A stretch of 35,301 nt of DNA, taken from assembly GCA_034698045.1 (NCBI GenBank), contig JAQGAU010000189.1, positions 1 through 35,301 of the forward strand, written 5' to 3'. Origin of the DNA: Paramacrobiotus richtersi (taxonomy: Eukaryota; Tardigrada; Eutardigrada; Parachela; Macrobiotidae). A program made the position numbers and the translations under genes. The notes under the pieces are model-generated. The model saw nothing but the letters and a program-made list of their open reading frames with translations. It ran no database searches and was not told the origin of the DNA. Positions 11,081 to 20,828 of this stretch are shown here, piece by piece. Every line of letters starts with the position of its first letter. Positions within the stretch are counted from its first letter, which is position 1.

Positions 11081-12408
11081 CAATCAGAAAAAATGTGTGA
11101 CGCAGGACTGATGATGTAATTATATATGCATCCGCGCTCCCAGATACAAGGGCCAGTCACCAGCCAAATTTTTGTTGGATTTTTTTGTTTTTTTTTCAGC
11201 AGAAAAATAATTAATATTCTAAAAATAATAATAGCCGTAAAATCAGATCAGAGTCCAAAGGTCACAGCTATCGATCCCGAAACACGCAGAAGCGGCGTTT
11301 TTTTCGTTTACTTTCTCACGAGCATTGAACATGTTATGCGCACGTGTATCCTCTTCCACGCTGCGAATTATTCCATACGAATGCTTTGATTCTCCCCAAG
11401 ATCTGAGACTGGTAAAATTTGGAACTGCGTACAAGAAACCGGAAATCGTGCTTGTAGGGTCTCATGCCGCAGTGCCAACCACCCTGCACAAGCGATTCCA
11501 CTTGAATCACTAATCCCGCCCCCGGGCGACCGCACACGCCCTGCACTACATCATAGTACACATCGATCGGTCAATCAAAGCGATACGGCACATGAATCAA
11601 CGGCTGACTCAGCCCCCTTCTGACACTTTCCGTCTGCTGCTACAGTTCGCCGAACCATTTTTTTGCCCATTTCATCGGTTGATCATAGAAATCCATTTCG
11701 AACAATTAGGTGTACATCTGATATCTTTCTAGATTGCTGATCTTTGTTTTATTTTGACAATTCATGATTCAACGTGGCGTTCTAAAAAAGCAAATAAGCA
11801 TGCCGTGTTGGAAGTCATAATTTGGTCGGGACCGAATGTGCAGCGATGCGAGAATTGTTTTGGTGGAAATTTTGATGGATTATTGTGGTTCTTTGGCTCA
11901 TGATCATTTGCGGAGCGGTGCTTTTGTTCTGATTGATGGAATTTAACGTTTGACGCGTCTTTTGTTGATTGGTGAGTCTTTGTTTCGAAATAACAAAGGA
12001 TTATTGTTCTGATAACAAAATGACAGTGCTGTTTGGTTTCCATTGATAAAATGACAAAATCACAGGGTGACAGGTGATTAGCTGTTTAGCATTAGAAATC
12101 CATAATAGTAGCATGTTTTGATTATATTATGCAGGAATCGATAAGTAAATGCCGTTTATAATAGCAATAACACAATAGTCGCACGTCGACATTGTGACAA
12201 TTATGAGAATTTATGATTTTATCTTATCTTTTTCTTGTTGGAGTGACAGTAATCGTTAATACGGTGTTTACAAGGGCGCTTTGTTCTACCTCAGCAGTTT
12301 TGAATCTTTTGCGAATTTTTTAAACATTTTTCAATGTGGAATATCCACGATATAGCCATTTTTTAATTTTTCGTATTATTCCATATTTCTATATTAAATG
12401 CTTTTTTT

Positions 12409-12890
12409 CCGCTGTGGAAAATGTTTTCCAATTTTTCCCGTTTTTTCTACGCACTGTATGTGGACGGCGCAACAATTTTAATAATCCCCAACCATTTTCG
12501 AATTTTTTTTGTTTTTGTTGCCTTCATTATTTATGCGTTCCCGTATTTTTCCCCGTGGAAGATACATTTTTTTCCATTTTCCCGATTTTTTTCGATGCAA
12601 AAGGCGACAGAAATAGTTCTCCACTATTAGTAAATTTCTCCCAGTTATCTCTTCAAATCTGACATTTTATGTTATTTTTTCGGCTGCCGAATTTTCTATT
12701 TTTTCCCGTGGAAGATGGTTCCCGGCATTTTCTTCTCAGTTTTTTTCCGGTGCAAAAGATGGACAGAATAATCCCTAACAATTTGTAAATTTTTCCCAGT
12801 TATCTATCTTAATTACATTTTATAATTTATTTTTGTCTGCTCCGGAAATTTTTTTCTTTTCTGTCCCGTGGAAGACGCTTCCGGCACACA
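12409..12890 (+). repeat. Degenerate tandem repeat, period about 155 bp
   Basis: The block CCCGTGGAAGA occurs near 12552, 12705 and 12865, with a weaker copy at 12411 (GCTGTGGAAA), 141-160 bp apart. A second landmark in each unit, TTTTTCCCAGTTATCT or a close variant, occurs near 12640 and 12795 (155 bp apart). The units also share GATGCAAAAG/GGTGCAAAAG. Non-coding, rich in T-runs; age is suggested by the many substitutions. Confidence 0.75.
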
Positions 12891-13610
12891 GTTGCCGGGA
12901 ATAATGTAGCTGCATTAAAAAGAGCAGGGCCGTCAATAATGATTAGCCAGAGACAGCGGACGAGATGGGCTCGGAGCATCAATAATGCAGGAAGTGCATT
13001 TAGTCCCGCATTGGGGGCGCCGCGAGCCAGCTAGCTAGCTTGATGTAAAACGGCAGTGACAGGACGGGCCGCATGTCGAGCACATCCGGGACGTGATCGG
13101 TGCGCCGACCGACAATTTGTGGAACAATTAGACAGCCGACTGTACAAGCTGGTACCTGCGCTCTGTGCCCGTTGCCGTCCCAGCACGCCAGCTCATCCGG
13201 CGTGCATTGTCTAAACACGGAATCACCTTATTGATTACACCATGCACCCATAAACAACCATAATTGACGGGACTAGAAACGAGAAACGACTAGAAAGCCG
13301 GGGCCTTTTATCGGTCTATTCAGCTCACGGAACAAACATTTTTGCCGTGTCTTGCGAAGAATGCACAGTCTAGTCGGATGGGCAGTGCCGTGGGTCAGCA
13401 GCGTTGATGATTGGACAATGCTGGCTATTGTCCACCAATGACTATAGCGTGTTGATATTGTATACAGTAACGGATTGGTGCATGTTATTATCGCGGGTTG
13501 ATTGTTGTACGGATGGGTTTTAGCCGTCGTGGATTGATTGTTTTATCGTACGGACGGTTGTACGTCGTCGGTTGATTTATCGTACAGCTGCGGATTTGTT
13601 GTAGTTGAGG

Positions 13611-16600
13611 ATGGGGAAAAGTGGGAGTAAGGAGCGCGGCCGGGAACGGGATGAATCCGGGGCGTTTCTGAAGAAGCCCCCCGCGCCCAAGATTGTCATC
13701 ACCGCCAGTTCGGATGACAGTCCCGATCTGGATATGGACCATAATAAACGCTACAACGGTACGTGCAACATTGGATTTATCAAACTTTTCTATGCGCTCC
13801 CGGAAATTTTAACTGTATTATACCGTATTTTTTATTAGCATAAAATTAATTTTTTACCAGGTTATAAAATAGAATATAAATAGCATACAGATAGTATAAA
13901 AATTGGTTATTTTGAGCATTTTAAAAATAAAAAATAGTGAAAACAACAAAATAAAGAAAAGTATGAATAAGAAAATATTAAATAGATAAAAATAGTAAAG
14001 GGAATAGCGAAAAAAAGAATTTAAATAAATAATTAATAGAATAATACTAGTAATAAAAATGACAGTTATGTGGACAATTAATGTGGCGACCGATAGAAAA
14101 AACTAAATGGGCTGGAATACCACAGAAAATTGGATACAGTCCATCATAATAGTTATGATCGACACAGTGCAGCTGTCCATGTGTGACAGCCCTGATCGAC
14201 AGTTGGCGGTGTTGTTCAAATGTGCGATTCTTCGGTTACGTAAGCCAAATAATTCATGCTGTAGACTTTAGAGCGTGCATGATGGTTTGACCGATAAACG
14301 AGTCGATATTTCGTGCAAGAATACTGTGCACAGATAGAATATACATGTAAATCAAGCCAAGTAGAACGCGTACGTTTTGAATTTTTGGTACACTGTATAG
14401 CGTAATCGATAGACAATCAGGAAGCCATTAGGGAATGCGGTGCGGTTAGCGGTCAAAGAGCACCTTCCGGTCAGGAAAAATCGTCAGCGTAAATCATCTT
14501 TATATTTGTTTTTACGTTGACAAATTGTGGCTTGTGAATTGTTTGATTGAACGCAGAATTGCTTGTAAGAAAAAGATTTATTAGAATTTATTTAAGAAAA
14601 TTTATTAGAATAATAAAAATTATTAATAAAGTAGAACAGATCATATTGTGAATAATAAAAAACAGTATAAACAGAAAATAAATAAAAAATGAACTTTTAT
14701 GCAGAGATTATAATGTACGTACTGGTTGCGACATCTGGAACAACGCGCTTTCCATGCTGTAGAAAATCGTTCAGGTTCAATTTTGCTGGTACATTGTGGA
14801 AATATTTCTTTATTTATTTTTCTGGAATTTTTGTTATTTGTTGCTGATTGTAAATGTAAGATTCAGTTTGTCGGTACTATCGCACTGTTGTATAGCAGAC
14901 AATTAAAACTATTCTTGGTAATGATATATTGTTGTGGGAAAATGCAGTAATTACATGGAGATTGTTGTTGGCGATCACATTTCCGGCTCACCTGATAGGA
15001 GTGGTCTGTTTTTGCACGTGCTGCTTTTGTCTCAGATCCATTTTGATTACCGGGCAGTGTTGCGGATGTTTGAGCAGAATGTACGATCATCTTATCGGAA
15101 GCTGTTGTTTTTTGATGAAATACGTGCATTTTTAGAGAGGAAACTTGTGATTTATTTTCGACTTATTTTTTTTAATTGTTTTCTTTTCATTTTTTTAGAT
15201 TCTGCAAAAAGTATGCATTATGAAATTCATTTTTTTGGGTGCAGTTGTTTTTTGATGAAATACGTGTGTTTTTAGAGAGATACCTTTTGATCTGATTTTT
15301 ATTCTTTTCGATTTGATTTGAATATGGTGATTTTATGAAATTGTGCAAAAAGTGTGCATTATGAAATAATAATTTATGTAGTGGTATTGTAATTTTTTGA
15401 CTTCGTACAGAAATCACTAACGACGAATCAATATGTAGATGTGGCTGGCCCAGGGAGCAGCAGGAAGCGCACAATCAATGCTCAACTGAGACAGCGCGTA
15501 CAAAGTGAGTCAGCGAGCTGGTTAATTAAATAAAATTATTTTGTTTGGAGCGGCGCTTTCTGGTTAAGGTCGGTGCACATGATCATGACACGAACTCAAA
15601 ACTGTTTTTTAATTGTAGATTTAATTTTCGTAGAATTAGCATTTGTTGGTAAATTTATTTTGAGTAATGGGATTTTCTGTGAATATAATTTTTTTTTTTG
15701 TTTTTTTAAAAACTTGATTATTGATTTTTCTGTATAACGTGAGCTTTTTCCCAATAAACTGAAGATTTTTGACTTACTAGTTCTTGAATGAAATTTGGTT
15801 TTCAACCGTACGCATCTTTTTAATTGTAGATTTAATTTTCGTCAATTCAGAATTTTTCGATAATTTTATTTTGAATATTAATGTGATTTTCTGTAATTAT
15901 AATAATATTATTTTTGATTTTTTTAACATTCGATTATTGATTTTTCTGTTATATCATGACCTCATTTCCGCAAACTAGAGATTTTTAACTGACTAATTTT
16001 TGGATGAGATGTTTTTTCTAACTGGATAATCTGCTTTTCTGCAAACGTAAATTCTGTTCACATTTTTTTAGAAACTGTGAATCTGTGATTATTGATTTTT
16101 CTGTTAACCAGAGCAATGCATTTCCTTAGATTTAATCATGAGCTGATCGTCATTGCTTTTTTGAATAATTTCCCGTTTGAGTCGTCGAGGTCGGGGAGCA
16201 GTTGAATGGGAGAAAAGGTCAAGTTGCACGCTAATTGAGAATGCAAGTGTTCCCGCGCACCGGAAGCATTATTTGGTGGCCTGTCGTTATGACCGCATAT
16301 TGGCACAGGCAAATTCACAGCAGCTTGTATTGTCAGTGATCCATAGAAATAAATCGGGTAATAAATATGCCGTTATTCGATCTTCAAGGGTCGGTTTCCC
16401 AGTCAAAATGAATATAAATTTCTGTGATTTTTCGATTGTGTGGGCGGAACGGTTATTATCGGAGGTAGTGATCTGTGATATTTGATCGCTTTTCAAAATT
16501 ATTACCTGGTGTGATTGATGGTTTGTGTAGGTGTGCGTTTTATCTGCACCATGAATTTTCCAATGGTATTTCGAGTTTTACCGGTACTCGGTTCTCTGCG

Positions 16601-19600
16601 TTGTTTAAGCTTTTTCTTCCGAGTAGAAAAAATGGGAGAAAAATCAAGTAAAATGGAATAAATAATAGTAATCTGCAAGAAAATATTTGGTGAGATATAA
16701 CGTATTCGGAAACGGTTCCAAAACCATTAGTATTTCTGTTTAATATTAACTACAAATTATTTAATGTAAAACTCATGTCTGTCGAATATTCAATGCAAAA
16801 GTACTGATTAAGAATGTAATTAATAGTTTTTGTAAAAATGTTTAGGCACTAAAAAAATGTGTGAACGGAAAATATTAAAAAATTGCACTGTAGGTCTCGG
16901 TCAGAAAATTATTAAAAAATAGAAAATTAAAAACCGAATTGTGAAAAATATTATTACAAAAAATTCCCATTTAATTAAAATAGTGATCATTTTTTGGACA
17001 AGTGGAGTGTCGTGTTTTTGAGCATCAATACGGCATCTTTTTCTTTCCAATCTTTTTCTGTCAATTTCCAATAAAAAACCTGACATGTCCCTGCTCTGAA
17101 TGATAGGCGAAACCAGCGGCAGTCTCAGCCGGAAGAAAAAGGACGGCCGGGACGTGGTGCAGTCGGCGCCGCCCGAGGGCGACCCCATGGTCAGTGAGCG
17201 GCAGGCGCACAAGAACTGGCTGATCGCCCTGACCCTGCTGCTCATCTACATTGCCCTGGTGGTGATGACGGGCCAGTTGACGCGGATCGCCTTCGAGAAG
17301 AACGTGTACAAGTACAAGGCGCCCTTCCTCTTTGTGTGGTGCAAGGTGACACTGCGTATCCTGGCCTTCCCCTCCGTCCTGGCTATCACGCTGCTGATTC
17401 GCACCTGTAAACGGCAGCCCATCGCCCTGCACGCCATCTGGAGGTAACAATAGCCAGAATTTTGTTTTACCTTGGAATTGTTAGTTTTTTTTTTATTTGT
17501 GTTGTATTTACTTTCCGATGTTGTAGGCACTGCACGAAAACCCTGCGCAACGCTTCCGGCCAGATCACCGTCGGGCAGGTCCTGCGCAAGTTCTTCCCCA
17601 TGTCGATCACGATGCTGCTGATGCAGATCGGCTGGGTGGTGGGCATGGTGTACGCGCCCACCTCCATCGTGGCGGCACTGTGCGCCGGCGCCGTCGCCTT
17701 CTCCTACGTCCTCTCCTGGCTGGTGCTCAAGAACAAGATGCTCTTCATCAAGGTCAGTCCATTGCAGTACATTATTCCAACGAGTTACTTGGTGGCCACC
17801 TCTTGCATTGTGCAAACTACGCTGTACTGTATCGTCGATCGTTAGGCATGGAGTTTGAATGCTAGTGCTGATTAGGGATCGGTGATGGGCAGTACATGTG
17901 TGATTGTCGTTGTTTAGGGTTTGTTTGTGATCGTGGCATTCGTCGGCATCGGCCTGATCGCCTACGAGACCAGCGCCACATCCAAGTGCGACATGATCGT
18001 CCTCAACGTGACCGGGGTCGCGGAACTACCCCCGAACACCACAATGACTATCCCCGCCGGTGTCCTACCCCCAGGGGCGGCCACACCGGCCCCGGAGACG
18101 CCCGGATGCGCGGCGACCTCCAAGCTGTACCTGGGTGTCATCTTCGGGCTGGGCGCGGCCATCTTCTACTCGCTGCACCAGCTGGCGTTCAAGCTGGCCT
18201 ACCCCGTGGCCGATCTGATCCAGGTGTCCTTTATCATGTCGTGTATGTCGCTGATGATCTCCTTGATGTATCTGCCCGTCCCGGTGACCATTCATCTGAC
18301 CAAGTATGAAGAGTGGCGCTGGGATCACATGCCTATTGCCATTAGCTTCACCGCCTGGTGTGGATCGTATGGTACGTTGTATACAACGTTGTTGTCATTG
18401 TAGCCGCCTCGGGTGTCGTCTCGATACCTCCCAGATGACTGTAATTGATACGGTAGTCAGTGGACCTTCGGATGGGTAGGGTTCAGTTAGTGTCACCCGT
18501 AAGCGGTTGCAACGACTGCAGACGTTATCGGTCAGCTGGGCTCTGATGTATACTCATGGTAACCGCCTCGGGTGTCGTCTGGGTATCCCCGAAATGACTG
18601 TAATTGATACGGAAATTAAGTCAGTTAGCTTTCGCAGGGATGTAGTTTGGTTAGTGTCACCCCGCGGCCGGTTGCAGACGTTAGCATTTTAAGAAGCGGG
18701 ACAAGAGGAAATGTCCGGCTGTGACGAGAACAGGCAATCTGACATGAATAGGAAGAAACATGAGTTGTCCTTCACCCGAGCACGTAATCGCCGTGTGAAA
18801 TGGCCCCGGCGCGATACACATACCCGGCCTCTTGATGTGATCCCCTGGTGTGTTGTCTGGGATCATTATCCCCGTTTAAACGTCTCCCTTAAAATGTCGC
18901 TCGGCATGCAGAGATAGGAGAAAATGTACGAGGTTAGTTCGTGCCATGCGATACAGGCCGCGTTTCAGTATGCTGCCGATTGGAAATCTCGGGTGTAAGT
19001 AACACTTGCCGAGTGAATCCGCCGGTCTCTTGAGGGATGGGATGCATTGCCGAGAGTCCCGTCAAGTGGGATCATGTCGCTCATCAACCCGGGCGATTAC
19101 CGTGTCCTTGCTCCCGCACTTGAGGCGGGTCCCTTATCCCAAGTAGCAGCGTTAGCGTGCATATGTATTGTGCGTTTCCAGTACATGTGCAACGTGCGTT
19201 TTTCCCTGGGAATTTGTCCTTGTTCGTTGCTGTCGATTCGCATTGATTCATTCACAGTTGAGAGTGAAATTAGTCGGTTTGGGTAGAAATTAGTCTAACG
19301 TCTGGAGTGGGTGGTTTTATCTGCGGCAAATCGACAAGGGTTGACGGGAAATTAGATTAGGAGTGTACAGTACAGTATACTGATGTTGTGTCTGTGTTGC
19401 AGTGAGCTCGATATCGTACGCGTATGGACTGGCGTTGTCGACGCCCTTCTTCATGTCGGTGTCGGAAGTGCTGATTGTGGCGCTCAATACCGGTATGTTG
19501 ATCAAAAATTTCTGTTACTGAAACAAAAAACTTAATTATCTATGCCTTTTTGACTTAAATGTTGAGAGAAAATCTTAGGTGATTTTAATGCTCAGTTTAT

Positions 19601-20095
19601 ATTTTAAAATTTGTCTTATAAAAAATAAATTTTGTTTTTAAAGTAGTAATGTATATATTTGAAATCTAAAAGTTATTTTGTAAAAATAAATTTTGTATTT
19701 AAAGTAGTACTGTTACTACTTTAAATAAAAATTTTTGTTTCACAAATACCTTTGAAATTTATTTAAAAAAATAGGTTTTGTATTTAAAGTAGTAATTAAA
19801 AACAATGTTAACAACTGTGAACATTGTAGTGAAGTAAGAACAGTGGCTTTTAACAAAAACCAAAAAAGATGGATAAATAAATAGCGATCTGACAACGGTT
19901 ACAGGTATCGACACCATGGTGCACATGGTGGAGATGAAAGTACTGCAGATCATCGGCACCGCCCTGGTCGTGCTGGCCTTCCTGTTCATGGTCATGCCTG
20001 ACGCCTGGCTGTCGGTGCGGCTGCGACGGCCCAAGGAGCGGTCGCCGGCGCCCGCCGAACTGCAGGCCCTCCGTCCCCTGCCCGACAAGGACTGA
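13611..20095 (+). CDS. Drug/metabolite transporter of the SLC35F3/F4-like group
   Basis: Multi-pass membrane solute carrier; the closest human proteins by motif are SLC35F3/F4 (thiamine transport is reported for F3, but the substrate here is unknown). Exons: 13611-13758, 17107-17443, 17527-17752, 17918-18371, 19403-19492, 19905-20095; 481 residues. A probable extra exon at 15439-15504 would give 503. All ends are GT/AG and phases agree. The N-terminus MGKSGSKE fits an N-myristoylation pattern (Gly2, Ser6) and is followed by a charged cytosolic tail of about 85 residues. Membrane helices begin with NWLIALTLLLIYIALVV; family-like segments are YKAPFLFVWCK, YVLSWLVLKNKM, YSLHQLAFKL and VMPDAWLSV near the end. 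A Pro/Thr-rich loop encoded by exon 17918-18371 carries two N-glycosylation sequons (NVT, NTT) and is unusually long for the family. Convergent with the minus-strand SPPL2, 733 bp between stops. Confidence 0.88.
15101..15385 (+). repeat. Tandem duplication of about 140 bp in the transporter's intron 1
   Basis: Copies start at 15101 and 15241. Shared blocks: GTTGTTTTTTGATGAAATAC, then GTTTTTAGAGAG or GCATTTTTAGAGAG, and near the end GCAAAAAGTNTGCATTATGAAAT. Spacing is 140-144 bp at each landmark. It lies directly upstream of the candidate exon at 15439. Confidence 0.8.
15439..15504 (+). other. Candidate 66-nt cassette exon of the SLC35F3/F4-like gene
   Basis: Bounded by an acceptor (ATATGTAG) with a CACTAAC branch-point-like sequence about 26 bases upstream, and a strong donor (AAA/GTGAGT). 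It enters and leaves in phase 1, exactly matching the transporter's exon 1 and exon 2 boundaries. It is open in that frame, while the frame starting at its ATG has a stop. It would add 22 residues including a basic SSRKR motif to the cytosolic N-tail. Whether it is constitutive or skipped cannot be told from DNA. Confidence 0.6.
15604..16110 (+). repeat. Three-copy tandem repeat, period about 215 bp, in the transporter's intron 1
   Basis: TTTTTAATTGTAGATTTAAT followed by TTTCG occurs at about 15605 and 15816. GATTATTGATTTTTCTGT occurs at 15716, 15932 and 16087. The third copy is shortened by about 60 bp. Units also share a pattern of CCNNNAAACT, GA and TTTTTNACT. Non-coding. Confidence 0.75.
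18374..18389. repeat. 16-bp perfect palindrome beside the intron 4 donor of the transporter
   Basis: ACGTTGTATACAACGT begins two bases after the donor GT at 18372. As RNA it could fold back on itself and cover the 5' splice site. Confidence 0.6.
18403..18690 (+). repeat. Imperfect tandem duplication of about 159 bp in the transporter's intron 4
   Basis: Two copies, starting near 18403 and 18562. Shared blocks: CCGCCTCGGGTGTCGTCT, ATGACTGTAATTGATACGG, GTTAGTGTCACCC, and GGTTGCA with CAGACGTTA. The intron is noticeably more GC-rich than its neighbours, which suggests inserted sequence. Confidence 0.75.
19621..19800 (+). repeat. Three short direct repeats plus a 13-bp hairpin in the transporter's intron 5
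   Basis: AAATAAATTTTGTATTTAAA followed by GTAGTA recurs, with variants, at about 19622, 19682 and 19769, at intervals of 60 and 87 bp. In the second copy ATTTAAAGTAGTA (19697-19709) is followed by CTGT and its exact reverse complement (19714-19726), giving a perfect 13-bp stem with a 4-nt loop. Confidence 0.8.
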
Positions 20096-20444
20096 GGTGG
20101 GCGCGATGGAACGATTCCGGTGACGCGCCGGTGGCCTTCTGGCGCGGTTTCCCGCTTGTTTTGATTTCTTCCCCCTTTCATTCTGTTTTGACGTGTGTGG
20201 GCTGGAGTGCGTTCATCACAACGAGTGTCTCGGTTGTTGCGACAGGGTTCTGTTTGTTTTTACCATTAATTTTTTGTTTTTAATCTTTTTATTTTCTTGT
20301 TAAATGGTTGGACTATGCGGAGAGACGGTGTTATACGGTAACAAGTGAACTGGCTGGATATGTGAATATACACTGAAATGAAGATGTCTAAAGGTCACCG
20401 GTCTGGTTGTCACCTGGGGCGGCTGATGCGTCACTAAGGTCGAT

Positions 20445-20530
20445 ACATGTTACACATACATACATGTTACACATACGTGTCACATAAGACATACATACAT
20501 CTTACACATACATATGTTATACATACATCT
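20445..20530. repeat. ACAT/TACA microsatellite
   Basis: Interrupted runs of ACATACATACAT alternating with TTACACATA units across about 85 bp. Confidence 0.8.
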
Positions 20531-20552
20531 AATCGTACGTCACAGAGTATTA

Positions 20553-20558
20553 TTTATT
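20553..20558 (-). terminator. Polyadenylation signal AATAAA for SPPL2(-)
   Basis: TTTATT on the plus strand reads AATAAA on the minus strand, about 270 bases after the stop codon at 20829. Prediction from sequence only. Confidence 0.4.
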
Positions 20559-20828
20559 TGTCTGCTGATAAAATCAACAGCTTCTTTTAAAACATACAGA
20601 AATAACCGCAATCGCCGCACTATCATCACAGATCAACAACGACGCGCAAACCCCCCGCTGTCGCCGTTGTACCGAGTCACCGAACCACGCCCATACGACC
20701 AACTTCACACACCACATCCCCAGCACAACAAGAGAAACAAAAAGAAACAAAAAAAATATCCAACAAAAATGCTGGGTGTGATGTCATACACAGTGTAACC
20801 GCTATATAATTCACTCGCATCACAGTTT

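Larger units (their letters stand above)
10905..13610. other. Spacer between SPPL2(+) and the SLC35F3/F4-like gene
   Basis: 2.7 kb without a supported gene. The first 300 bases are the SPPL2 3' UTR, with AATAAA at 11075. Around 11110-11190 there is recognisable similarity to the 3' flank of the minus-strand SPPL2 (ATTTTTGTTGGATNTTTTTT). From about 12410 to 12890 lies a degenerate tandem repeat listed separately. About 12950-13610 is more GC-rich and precedes the transporter's first exon, so it probably holds that promoter. Open frames here are short and T-driven. Confidence 0.5.
20096..20828. other. Spacer between convergent stops of the transporter and SPPL2(-)
   Basis: 733 bp holding two 3' UTRs that face each other. 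It contains the ACAT microsatellite (20445-20530) and, for the minus-strand SPPL2, an AATAAA (plus-strand TTTATT at 20553-20558). No clear AATAAA for the transporter was seen. No gene is supported. Confidence 0.5.

Noticed and set aside
17246-17815. 189-codon minus-strand open frame
   Set aside because: Antisense shadow of transporter exons 17107-17443 and 17527-17752, spanning an intron.
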